Source: Pyrus communis (taxonomy: Eukaryota > Streptophyta > Magnoliopsida > Rosales > Rosaceae). From it: 64,000 nucleotides of DNA. Position 1 is the first letter of the stretch, and each line of letters begins with the position of its first letter. Shown here one piece after another: positions 55,150-64,000 of the stretch. Below the pieces are notes generated by a model that saw nothing but the letters and a program-made list of their open reading frames with translations, did no database searches and was not told where the DNA came from. The stretch spans positions 17,407,464-17,471,463 of the forward strand of contig NC_084814.1 of NCBI RefSeq assembly GCF_963583255.1, given 5' to 3'. The translations under genes were made by a program, and so were the position numbers.

Positions 55150-55320
55150 GAGAAGTGGATTATGAGCGGAAATGGTGAGGGGCAAACAAAATTGCCTTGG
55201 GTTGCGTGAAATAATTTGAAAGCTTCTTGGCCTTTCTTGGCCATAGGATTAATTTGAAGGGCTAGGATCAATTGATCCCTAGGATCCCCTGGCAATAGCT
55301 CAGGAGAGGATCCATATCCC
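55011..55320 (-). repeat. Right terminal inverted repeat of the Mutator-like element
   Basis: Inverted partner of 49204-49488. It has a longer T run (about 55025-55041) and a longer (GA)n tract (55106-55146) than the left copy. Confidence 0.95.
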
Positions 55321-56560
55321 TCCCGTAAACCCAAAAAAATGGAAAAAAAATTAAGTAATGAGAGGGCGATTTTCGCGTGGTAGTAATTGAGATCCATCCA
55401 ATTTTCGAAGGATTCGTTCCTATTTTAGCGGCTGAGCAGTCTCAAGCTCTGCCCGTGACTTCTCTCTCTCTCAAAACCTAGCATAATCCAGTAGAAATGG
55501 TGAGGCAAAAGTTCCTCACGTTGAGGGCGAGCTGGAAAGCTAGGGGATCATATCTTTCAATTCGTCACGTTATGGCACTTGCATGGTCTCCTATCACAAA
55601 AAAATTGATGCAATTTTGGGAGAGTTGTAACTTGCATGCAAAGTCTAGCATATGGATTAATAATAAATTTGTAAACAGAAACGAGATGTGTTAGTAGCAT
55701 CACTCTACGTAAATTTCAAAATAATAATAATGATGATGATGATGATGATGAGGGTAAGCATATTGCTCCACAGTGCTGCAAGTTCCATTTAAATTCTGAG
55801 AATCTTACTTGCATGCAAAGTCTAGTATATGAATTAATAATAAATTTGTAAAGAGAAAAGAGATGTGTTAGTAGCGTTACTCTACGTAAAATTAAAAAAA
55901 TATAATAAAAATGAGGGTAAGCATATTGCTTTACAGTGCTGCAAGTTCCATTTTCATTTCTGGGAATCTAAGACTGTACTTAAAGAGAACCTTACTATTC
56001 CTTTTTACAAAAAAGAATATTTACAACTTGGACTTTGAATTGATATGCACCAACTTTTTTTATGTTTTTATTGGATTTGTAAAGAACATTCCTAAAAAGT
56101 TCATACATAAAAAAATTTTAGAATTCAGAACAACTTAGCCACCAGCTTAAGACTAGCAGCTTTATTAAATCTCATTATTTTAGAATTTCATAGTAATCTT
56201 AAATCTTCAACAGCTCTCTTACCATCCTTCGTCCGCTCTTCTTTATTTCCTCTTCTCTACATGTATGTCTCATTTATTACTAACATAAGTAAAAGAATAA
56301 TTCTAGTCATATCAAATTATACCGCATTGATGTGACAAGTGATTATTAAGACCACATCAATTAGTGTTTTTCCAACTACCATATCAATTAATGGTTTTAT
56401 TCATCTCATTGAATATTAAAGTTTCCTCATAGAATACATCACATATCACATGATATGATGTAAAATTTTTAATTAGTATACCATTATTCGAAGTAAAATT
56501 CAAAAAAAAAAAAAAAAACAAAAAACAAAACAAAATGGTTATCAAGTAGTTTTCGCAAAT
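55321..56560. other. Intergenic region with a possible truncated 5' exon
   Basis: A short frame from an ATG at 55497 (MVRQKFLTLRASWKARG) follows a CT-rich leader-like sequence. It runs into the repeat at 55624 and looks like a truncated exon or a chance ORF. I do not recognise the protein. Confidence 0.3.
55624..55975. repeat. Two-copy tandem duplication, ~180-bp unit
   Basis: ACTTGCATGCAAAGTCTAGY starts each copy (about 55630 and 55808). Both contain GAGATGTGTTAGTAGC, ACTCTACGTAAA, GAGGGTAAGCATATTGCT and ACAGTGCTGCAAGTTCCATT. The first copy has a (GAT)n microsatellite at 55731-55752. Confidence 0.85.
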
Positions 56561-57084
56561 AACCCATCATCTGGACTAGGTTACAGCCCAGTTCGGCCCA
56601 CACCCGATTATCTTTCACAATATCAACTGAAGCCACTGTTATTCTCGGCCCTTGGAGTCGGGTCCATTTGCTTCTTCACTCTCGGTCTCTGAGTCGCACT
56701 ATGTTCTGGTCTCCTCTCCGCGTACCTTCGTTGACACTTGACATCCAGCTTTCAAGGTTCAAACTTTAAACCCCCTTTTTTTTCTCACAGAAAAGTATCT
56801 TCCTCTTCGATGCAACCTCAAACATTTGCTAAGCAGCACAGTTTGTGCAGCCATTGATTCAACCAAGCTTATGCAAGACAATCACAGAGAATCTCCATAT
56901 TCTTCTTCTTCTTCTTCTTGGTAGGTAAGCAGTCTGATCCTTTCTTCTATGCCCTTCACACAAGTTTTCGTTTCTGGGTTTTCTTTTTCTTTCTATATAA
57001 GAAAGCTTAATGATTTCATTTATTGGTTTTTAATGGAAAAATAGGGTCCGGTTGTAGTGTAAAGAAGTGGGTTTGTCTCAGATC
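56560..57084 (+). promoter_or_regulatory. Promoter and untranslated leader of the membrane protein gene
   Basis: A likely untranslated exon ends at 56934 (CTTGGTAG|GTAAGC) after a (TTC)n run at 56906-56929. A second leader part starts after the AG at 57043-57044 and runs to the ATG at 57085. The transcription start cannot be fixed from sequence alone. Confidence 0.5.
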
Positions 57085-60000
57085 ATGGAGAAGGATTTTG
57101 TTCTGTTGGTTGGGATTTTATTGTTGCAGATTGTAGTTCATTGCTCTGGTGCTGATTCGAAGGTAAGGAATGAGAAAACTGATTTGAATTTGCTTTTTTT
57201 ATTTTTTTATTTTTTTATTTTTTTTATTTTATAAAATCCCATAAATTGCAATCATGGGATGAAAATTAATCACTGGTTTTCTGCTGCTGTTTGGATTCGG
57301 ATGTAGTTAAGATCCCAGTTAGATTATTTTGGCGGAAAAGATAACTAGAATTTAGTTTGGTTGGCGATGATCATTTGAGCTTTACACATAACAAGTGATG
57401 GTATTCTGTAATGTGTGTATGGTTTAAAATCATGTACTTTGGTTCTATGTTTTGTTCCTCGTAGACCTGAAAAGTTTCAGTCGCCATTTATCATGAGCAG
57501 CGACTTACTGGACGCAAGTGTTTTGAGTCTTCCCTCACATCTATACATCGATTTCAACTGCAAAATTACAAAGTGCAGCAGTCTTTCCTTCATGGATCTC
57601 TGTTTTTTCCTCTCTCATGGACCCATAGATCAACTGATTTATGTTTCCTCATGTAATTTTCTGTGTGCATGTTTGCCTCCATTTGATGAATGTTGGAGCC
57701 AAAAATCTGTGCATGAAACTGGATCTGAGCTGGTATACTCAAGTTTCTAGATGGATCATTACTCCTCAAGTTCTTGGATGGATGCAATGATTGTGGAACT
57801 TCCTGGGAGTGTAGAATGATTAGTTTTCATCCAAAGCATGTGGTATTAATCATGGCATTAGTCAATGGGTGCTCAGCGGGCTCCCTTTTTTTAAAACGGA
57901 AATTGCAATTTGAACCAGTGATTTTATATTTTTGGAGTTAAAAACTGGACCAAATGAAACTCACTTTTTATTTTTGGAATGATTTTAATTGCTTTTAAGC
58001 GTGTATTTATTTGTTAGAGGTTTTGAATGTAGGTAGAATCCAGTGTGAAAACTGATTTGGGTCGGAAAAGTTCGTTAGCATTGACTAATTCAAATGGTTC
58101 CAATGATAACACTGTTGGGTCTAATTTGGTTTTGCATGCTACCGATGTTCAAAAAGTGAAGAAGGACGGAGACCGGGTGCTTGGATCAAAGGAGGGTGAT
58201 GGGGATAAGAAGAGCAATCCAAGTAAGGAAGTGGGTGTGAAAGAATCTGATAATGTAGCAAAGAGTGGGGGAGGATCGAGTGAGGGATCCAAAATAGAGG
58301 GCGAGGACAAGAAACAGAAGTCGAGTGATGGGTTGGAATCAAAGGAAGTACCTAAGGAGGTGGGTAATGGAGTAAATGCAGTCTCTGTGAACCCCATGAG
58401 GAAGGAGGGGACTCGAAGTGAGGAATGTGATCTCTCTAATATGTGCACTGATAAGGGCAACCAGCTGGTTGCGTGTTTGAGAGTTCCCGGAAATGGTATG
58501 TTTTACATTTTGTATTCATGGCAGTTCTATGCATATTTATTGTTTATACTATCCATCCTGGGTGTTTTCCTTATTTCTTGGACTAATGGATTGTTCTCAT
58601 TCAAACTGAATTATTAGTCTGGTTAAGAATTCGGTATGCAATAAATCTTCAGATATTAGAGTTTGTTCCTTATATTTTTTCAGATCATTTTTCATTTAGC
58701 ATACTAAAATATGGTTTTTTTAATTTTACTTTTTAAAGTTAAGTTTGTTATGTTTTGCATTGATCATACTTGACATATTGTGGGTTATCATTTTTCAGAT
58801 TCTCCCCATCTTTCACTTTTAATTAAGAACAAGGCCAAAGGCCCTCTCTTGGTTACCATTGTAGCTCCTGGTTTTGTGAAACTGGACAAAACAAAAATTC
58901 AACTTGAAGAGAAAGAAAATGGAAAGGTAAGTGTAAAGATGCTATAGAGTTGTTCAATCAAAAAAGATATTTTTGTTTGATGATTTCTTAATTGAAGCTA
59001 ATTAATTTATATTGTGATGCAAATACTTCATAACGTCCTAGTACTTTTGTAAAAAATTGTGCGATTGCTTTTGCAAAATAGTTCAAAGGGGATCCCTAGG
59101 GCTATAAGAGAATCAATTTCTTGTTTCCTTTAACAAAAATGCAACCTAATGTTATATTTCATCGCCTGGTTGGTAATGCTTCCTTGCTTGAAGGACTTCA
59201 TAGAATATTCAGCATGTCCTTGTATCCCAATTGGCGAATGAGAGTTTTCCGCCAGGACACTTGGTTCCTTTGATCATAGTGTGTCATAAGTTCTTAAACT
59301 TTCCAGATGCATACTGCTACCATGAATTGGCTGAATCTTTACACCTACATCCCACGTGGGTAGTAAGTCTATCCAAAAAGTACCTTGTAAACAAAAACCG
59401 ATGCAATATTAGTATTGCGGATGCACCAATTAGGCAATAGTCTAATAAGAATCCCAGTACACAATAGATTGGTTGATTCTAAAGCCTATCTCTTACATTG
59501 ATAACAAGAGTTTACAGGAAGCTAGATCAAATGCTCTTACTCATAGTGGTGTGGTGGCCATGGGCTCGACTAATGGCCTTGCCAAGTTGGCTTGGACACA
59601 TACCAGTGGCAATATGTAACTCATTTTCGTTTTTGCATTGAGAAGATATAGGCGTGTTTTCTAGAGATGTTAAAGCGTAACGCTTGTCACCATGTAAAAA
59701 GTGGATTTTGATCTGATATAATTTGGGTTCTGCAGGTTTTGGTTTCAATTGGAAAGGGAGGAGCTGGTGGTTCAATTGTGCTAAAAGCAGGAAATGGTCA
59801 ATGCAACCTTGATTTGAAGGACCTGGTCACACACAGTTCCAGGAAGGAGCCTGAGAATTCTTCAAACTTTGCCTACACAAACTTCCTAAAACAAAAACCT
59901 ACGATTGCAGTTGTGTTCTTTGCTTCAATAGTGATATTGGCATCGGCTTGGATGTGCATCAGCTTTAGGAATAGGCGGTTCTCTGGCAATGGGTTGAAAT

Positions 60001-60200
60001 ATCAGAAGCTAGATGAGGACCTGCCAATTTCCAATGAGGAAAAACCGGTGTTGCAGGTTAACGATGGATGGGATAATAACTGGGATGATAATTGGGATGA
60101 TGAGGAGGCACCCCACACACCCTCAATGCCAATTACTCCTAGTCTCTCTGGCAAAGGCCTCGCCTCACGACGATTGAACAAGGAAGCGTGGAAAGATTAG
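57085..60200 (+). CDS. Single-pass membrane protein with WDDNWDDEE tail, function unknown
   Basis: The four exons 57085-57162, 58033-58495, 58799-58926 and 59736-60200 have GT/AG borders and consistent phases, giving 377 residues. Residues 1-23 are a signal peptide (DFVLLVGILLLQIVVHCSGA). The luminal or extracellular part starts with a hydrophilic Lys/Glu/Gly/Ser-rich region. It then has a small beta-rich-looking domain with four cysteines (EECDLSNMCTDKGNQLVACL ... GQCNLDLKDL). Residues ~278-300 (TIAVVFFASIVILASAWMCI) are the only membrane span. The cytosolic tail has KYQKLDEDLP and the unusual NDGWDNNWDDNWDDEEAP, then a basic end (ASRRLNKEAWKD). The acidic Trp/Asp motif could be a sorting or binding signal; that is inference. 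I recall plant-specific uncharacterised membrane proteins with this layout but no established function. Confidence 0.9.
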
Positions 60201-61040
60201 TCAGTTAGGTTGAGAAAGAGATTATAGATGCATGTTTCTATTTTGTTTATGTGTCTGTTTATCATTCACAGATAATTATCTGATTTTCCATTTCCCAAGC
60301 AGATGTAAAAACAGAAAAAAAGATATCCCACTTATTTACATGAGACTATAAGCTGACTTGTACACCAAGGCTTTTTGGTTGTCTTCAGTGAACTTTTGCT
60401 CCCGTTCTACTTTCCAGGGCAGGTGTGGTTTAAAGCCTGCTGGCTAGGGTACGTCTGCTCTCTTGCATCCAAGTTCGAATCTTCTTTTCCTAAAACTAAA
60501 ATGGTTTTAAATATTGCTTTGGCTCGTCTCTGGCCTCACTCTCACAATCCCGATCATGGGACACCCCCATCGAAGATTTACTCATGGATTGTATGCCTTC
60601 CTAACTGTTAGTGGATTTTGGTATCTCCTAGTCCTTGAACGCAACTGTGTTATGTTTTTGTTTTATCGTTTAAGTAATTAAGCTCATCTAATCTTGGACT
60701 TGAAGGGGACTGCTGGGTTAATCTATGACCTCTTGTTCAACCTCAGACTTTGTTGGGTTGGGCTTAGCAATTCCCTTATGTTCTCTCAATAGGCAGCCCA
60801 ATAAGGTGAAGAAATAAATATGTGGACTCTACAAAAGAAATACTTGCAATAAGGTGCCAAATTTCTTCTTCACATTGCAGTTTGTGTTGTAGCCTTGTTG
60901 GTATGCTAGATGGAAATTGTTTGCTTGTCTTTTATTTTCCTTCATATTTATATATTAAGAATACTACTTTTCTTTTACTTTCAAATGAAATTCTAGGTAC
61001 ATTTTTTTTTCTTTTTACAAACGATATCAAATTCTAGGTT
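60201..61040. other. 3' flank of the membrane protein gene; possible SINE-like piece
   Basis: Around 60425-60490 the stretch CTGGCTAGGGTACGTC ... CAAGTTCGAATCTTC resembles the A and B boxes of a tRNA-derived SINE. The match is weak and no A-rich tail was located. No gene is supported. Confidence 0.3.
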
Positions 61041-61044
61041 TATC

Positions 61045-61960
61045 ATTCTTACAAGTCCTTTTGGTATTACCTTTTTTTTCACAAAAAAAAAAAAAAAAAA
61101 AAACTAGTTCATTTTAAAATTAAGCAATAAAAAGTATTTGGTAAAACTAAATATGTTGTTTATGTTATTTATCATTCTAAATACATTTCACACCTTGGAG
61201 ACACAAAGTGAGGGCCACCACCTACCATTACAACCACTGACCTTACATCACCATCGTTGTTACCATTGCCGCTACCACAATTGTCACTGTTGCTGCCACA
61301 ACCATTGCCACCATCACCACAACAACAACCTCTACCACTAGTATTGCCACCACCATCATTGTCGTCACCGCCGCCACCATTTCCACTACAACCATAAACG
61401 CCACCATTATCACCACAACCACAATCACGATTATCGGCGGTTGTTGCCACCTTACCACCATTGCTACCTATGCACCCCAACCACAACCATATCCACACCA
61501 TTTGTGTTGCCATCACCACTGTTGCCCCCACCACCCCCGGCAACATCGTCGTCACCACCACCATCCTTTCACCACCGCCAACCTCACTACCACCATCGTT
61601 GCCACTGTTGTCGCCACCACCACTACAATCGCTATTGCCACCACTGATATTTTTACACTACAACCATTACACCCTACTACTAACACCACCATCATACCCC
61701 CACCGTTGATGTTGCCATCACCACCATTATTGTTGCCATCGCTGTGTCGCCACCACCCGCACTACCATATCTAGTTTTTATCACTTTTTACAATTATATT
61801 AAAATTTACCAAGTGCTGTTACACTACTTTTCATACTCGCAACACTTTAAAATACAGTTGATCAAACTCTTAACTGCTTTATTTTACAGTTGATTATTGT
61901 TAAAGCACATCATAAACAGTTTTTTAAAAAGGTATAGCAAACCCAAACTAGCCCTAAGTT
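61045..61960. mobile_element. hAT-like non-autonomous element with a CCA/CAN trinucleotide core
   Basis: The left end AAGTCCTTTTGGTATTACCT and the inverted right end GGGCTAGTTTGGGTTTGCTA are similar, like the hAT-type ends at 47451. The core (about 61205-61770) is a degenerate array of CAC, CCA, ATC and TTG triplets, such as CCACCACCATCATTGTCG. This array gives long open frames on both strands (His/Thr/Pro-rich or Val/Met/Gly-rich), which I regard as artefacts of triplet composition. Confidence 0.45.
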
Positions 61961-61969
61961 ATTGAGATT

Positions 61970-63200
61970 GGCTCAAATAGTGTCGATGGTAAATGAGGTA
62001 GGATCAGACTAGCTCAAGCAATCAACTTTCTTCTATTGTAAAAGAAAACGACTACTAGTATTGACATAAATGCACATCTAAAACAACAACCTAACAGAGG
62101 TAACTCTAAACCCTAAATCCTTCACATCATTTAATCCAAAGACTGAAAATTAAAATGGGGGTGTCTAGATAGCACCACCCTAGTTACAAATGAATCAATA
62201 CAATTCTAAAAATACTATAGTGCTTTTTGCTTGCAAAGGACAAAACCATTTGTATATGTGGCCTTTCTGTGGCTCGCTTGAAATCTTGACACTAGTCTGC
62301 TAACTGAACAAAAACCTAACAGAGCTAACTCCAAATAAAAAGATTCTCCAAAATAAAAACTCTAAATAACAGAAAAAAAATAACAAAATAAAAAAAATAA
62401 AAACCCAACGTACTGGGTACTCTCCCTTCCCACCACCTCCTCCCTCACTGACCACTACCTCTTTCCCACTCCGACCTAGGACCCCCGATCTACGAATAAG
62501 TTTCCACCAGATCGAACCTATCGAATTGAACCCAATTGAAACAAAAACAGATCGTCCACGAAAATCAACAAAAAAAAAAAAATTGATTGTTCATAGTTTA
62601 CAAGCAGAATACCCCATAATTCACAATCATAAGAAGTTTTATTGGTCGAATTTCATATGAAGAGGAAAGAAAACGAAGAGCAGTGCTTGGTATTATTATT
62701 ATTTATTTATTTATTTAAAAGGGCACATAATCAAATTAAAGAGTTAACGTCGGTAAGTAAAATTAAGTGATTGTTCTTGTGTCAAAAAGTTAGACAAGTC
62801 ATAAAAAAAGTTATACACAAAACAGGTGCATAAGACTAACTCAAATTAGTTAACTCCTTGTATGATTCTTGTGACAAGAGTAATTGATAGAGATTTAATC
62901 AAAACTATATCCTTTGCATGTGTGTCTCATGGGAAAATCTAATGCCCTCTTTTGTCCTCTACTCCTAAATTAAAAAATTTTAATTAGTAAAAAAAAAAAA
63001 AAAACTCATGTTATACATTTTTTCACATCATGTTTTGTTTTTTTTTTTAATAAAAGTTTAAGAAGGGGAGGGTACCGCATAATAAGGGCATGTCACAATC
63101 TTCTTTAGCGAAACTCGAACTTGAGTTTTACGTCTAATAAAAAGAACGATTTTTATCAATTCAACCAACCTTTAGTAATTACATTTATTTTTTGTTATAC
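61970..63200. other. Intergenic region, no gene recognised
   Basis: AT-rich sequence with simple A runs and an (ATTT)n run at about 62697-62716. No gene is supported. Confidence 0.4.
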
Positions 63201-63204
63201 AAGA

Positions 63205-63375
63205 CAAAATATGTCATTTAGTAATACAGTATAGTAGTATTCATTTTCATTTGTAAGTAAGAAGTTTTAAATTCGATTCTCGACAAAAATAAATTTGAAC
63301 CGCATATTGCTAACTTGTTATGAAGCTTAGTCCAACCTTTCTTTTAGTATAAATAATATCAATGGTAAAAAAAAT
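63205..63375 (+). mobile_element. tRNA-derived SINE remnant
   Basis: A B-box-like AAATTCGATTCTCGAC is followed by AATTTGAACCGCATATTGCT, AACTTGTTATGAAGCTTAGT and the 3' end TAGTATAAATAATATCAATG with an A-rich tail. This order corresponds to a SINE that I recall as frequent in Rosaceae genomes. It is diverged. Confidence 0.55.
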
Positions 63376-63399
63376 AAAAATTAAAAAATTAAAAAAAGA

Positions 63400-64000
63400 A
63401 GAAGTGCATAGTCCCTTGAATCACGCTCCCATCCTGTCTTCTATTCCTCTTAATTGTCGTATCCCACAACCTCTACTTCTACGATGTCGTATTCCACAAC
63501 GGTAGTTAGGAGCATGTGAGGCCTAGCGTCATCGTCACCACGTTTCACATTCTCACTGGACCACCTTGACGGAGCACGTGCAGTGGCTTCGCTTCCCGTT
63601 AGGTTGAGACTCGCACAGCACGTGGGGGGCCCTACGGGAACTTGTCAGAGCGCACGAGCCTTCACATCACAAAGAGACACGTTTCAAACTTTCCGGAGTT
63701 AGCGGCCGGAGAATCAACGTTGGATGTGACTGGGGGAGGTAATTGACGGCTGAGATACGCGAACATGACAGTGTTATTGTATTCTCGTCTTTACCTTGTC
63801 TACTAGTAGGGTTTTAGAGGGGGGTGGTCGAGTATTTTATCTCACGGTTGGAGTCCGCCGACGACCAATTCGAGTTTTGACTGCACAGTATTTGCAGCTT
63901 TTTTTCATGATAATATTTCATGATTTTGGGTTTTTTTTTTTTTTTTTTTTTTTTTCATGATTTTTTTTTTTTGTGACATTGTTTAATTCTAAATAAGCAA
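63400..64000. promoter_or_regulatory. Promoter-like, G-box-containing region at the window edge
   Basis: The part 63480-63860 is GC-richer than its surroundings. It carries GCACGTGCAG (about 63572) and GCACGTGGGG (about 63619), which are G-box/ABRE-type cores. No ORF follows inside the window, so the gene would lie beyond base 64000, if it exists. A long T run occurs at 63931-63954. Confidence 0.3.

Larger units (their letters stand above)
49204..55320 (+). mobile_element. 6.1-kb Mutator-like element with FAR1-type transposase and captured host fragments
   Basis: Long terminal inverted repeats (49204-49488 and 55011-55320) bracket the element. Both start with GGACATGG/GGGATATGG then ATCCTCTCCTGAGC, and both contain TATGGCCAAGAAAGGCCAAG and a (CT)n run. 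Inside on the plus strand are an untranslated leader, a BPM-like fragment (50194-50426) between direct repeats, and a FAR1/MULE/SWIM transposase gene (50679-53269). On the minus strand are a PP2A-A fragment (53706-54108) and a BRAHMA-like exon (54844-55005). The inverted repeats have diverged and the transposase carries frameshifts, so the copy is probably inactive. No clean 9-bp target duplication was found; 49195-49203 and 55321-55330 share only CCC and TAA. Confidence 0.9.

Noticed and set aside
49195..55330. 9-bp target duplication of the Mutator-like element
   Set aside because: The flanks 49195-49203 and 55321-55330 share only short words, so no duplication was claimed.
61172..61774. 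Overlapping ORFs on both strands of the triplet-repeat region
   Set aside because: They are low-complexity translations of CAC/CCA-type repeats and shadow one another; no gene structure is visible.

Overview
The window is eukaryotic plant nuclear DNA. It is AT-rich, has intron-containing genes with GT/AG splice sites, and is dominated by transposable elements. The element families (Tat-type Ty3/gypsy with an antisense ORF, Ty1/copia, FAR1-type Mutator-like elements, MITEs, a tRNA-derived SINE) and the proteins fit a eudicot. From recalled repeat sequences I favour Rosaceae, probably the apple/pear group; that is an inference, not a demonstrated identification. No bacterial-type operon or CRISPR array is present.

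Layout. 1 to ~7.6 kb: the 3' part of a rearranged Tat-lineage gypsy retrotransposon (gag/linker ORF, 40-bp minisatellite, archaeal-type RNase H plus integrase, coiled-coil antisense ORF, tandem repeats, 3' LTR). It abuts a minus-strand copia fragment. 8.8-10.3 kb: a MITE split by a 1.3-kb palindromic element with TG...CA ends and a 5-bp target duplication. 10.3-17.2 kb: gene-poor, with foldback and dispersed repeats and a decayed plastid 23S rRNA fragment. 17.3-18.1 kb: a secreted His-rich protein gene. 18.5-23.5 kb (minus): a five-exon GH28 polygalacturonase-like gene. 24.4-29.7 kb (plus): the DNA primase small subunit, 16 coding exons behind E2F-like sites. 31.5-37.6 kb: a hAT-like repeat holding a recent copia insertion (32218-36867, 5-bp target duplication). 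37.7-38.7 kb (minus): an AP2/ERF transcription factor. 39-49 kb: MITEs, dispersed repeats and a minus-strand gypsy remnant. 49.2-55.3 kb: a 6.1-kb Mutator-like element with ~280-300-bp terminal inverted repeats. 57.1-60.2 kb: a single-pass membrane protein gene. 61-64 kb: a repeat-cored element, a SINE and promoter-like sequence.

The most notable object is the Mutator-like element at 49204-55320. It carries a FAR1/MULE/SWIM transposase gene that appears broken by two frameshifts. It also carries what look like captured pieces of three unrelated host genes: a BTB/MATH (BPM) protein, the PP2A scaffold subunit A, and the 5' exon of a BRAHMA-type SWI/SNF ATPase. The BPM piece lies between ~100-bp direct repeats. 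MITEs at 8.8 and 31.3 kb have similar terminal motifs and 9-bp target duplications.

The host genes are an ordinary plant assortment (cell wall, DNA replication, transcription, membrane) with no evident common pathway. The GH28 and primase genes are divergently transcribed from a ~1-kb spacer.
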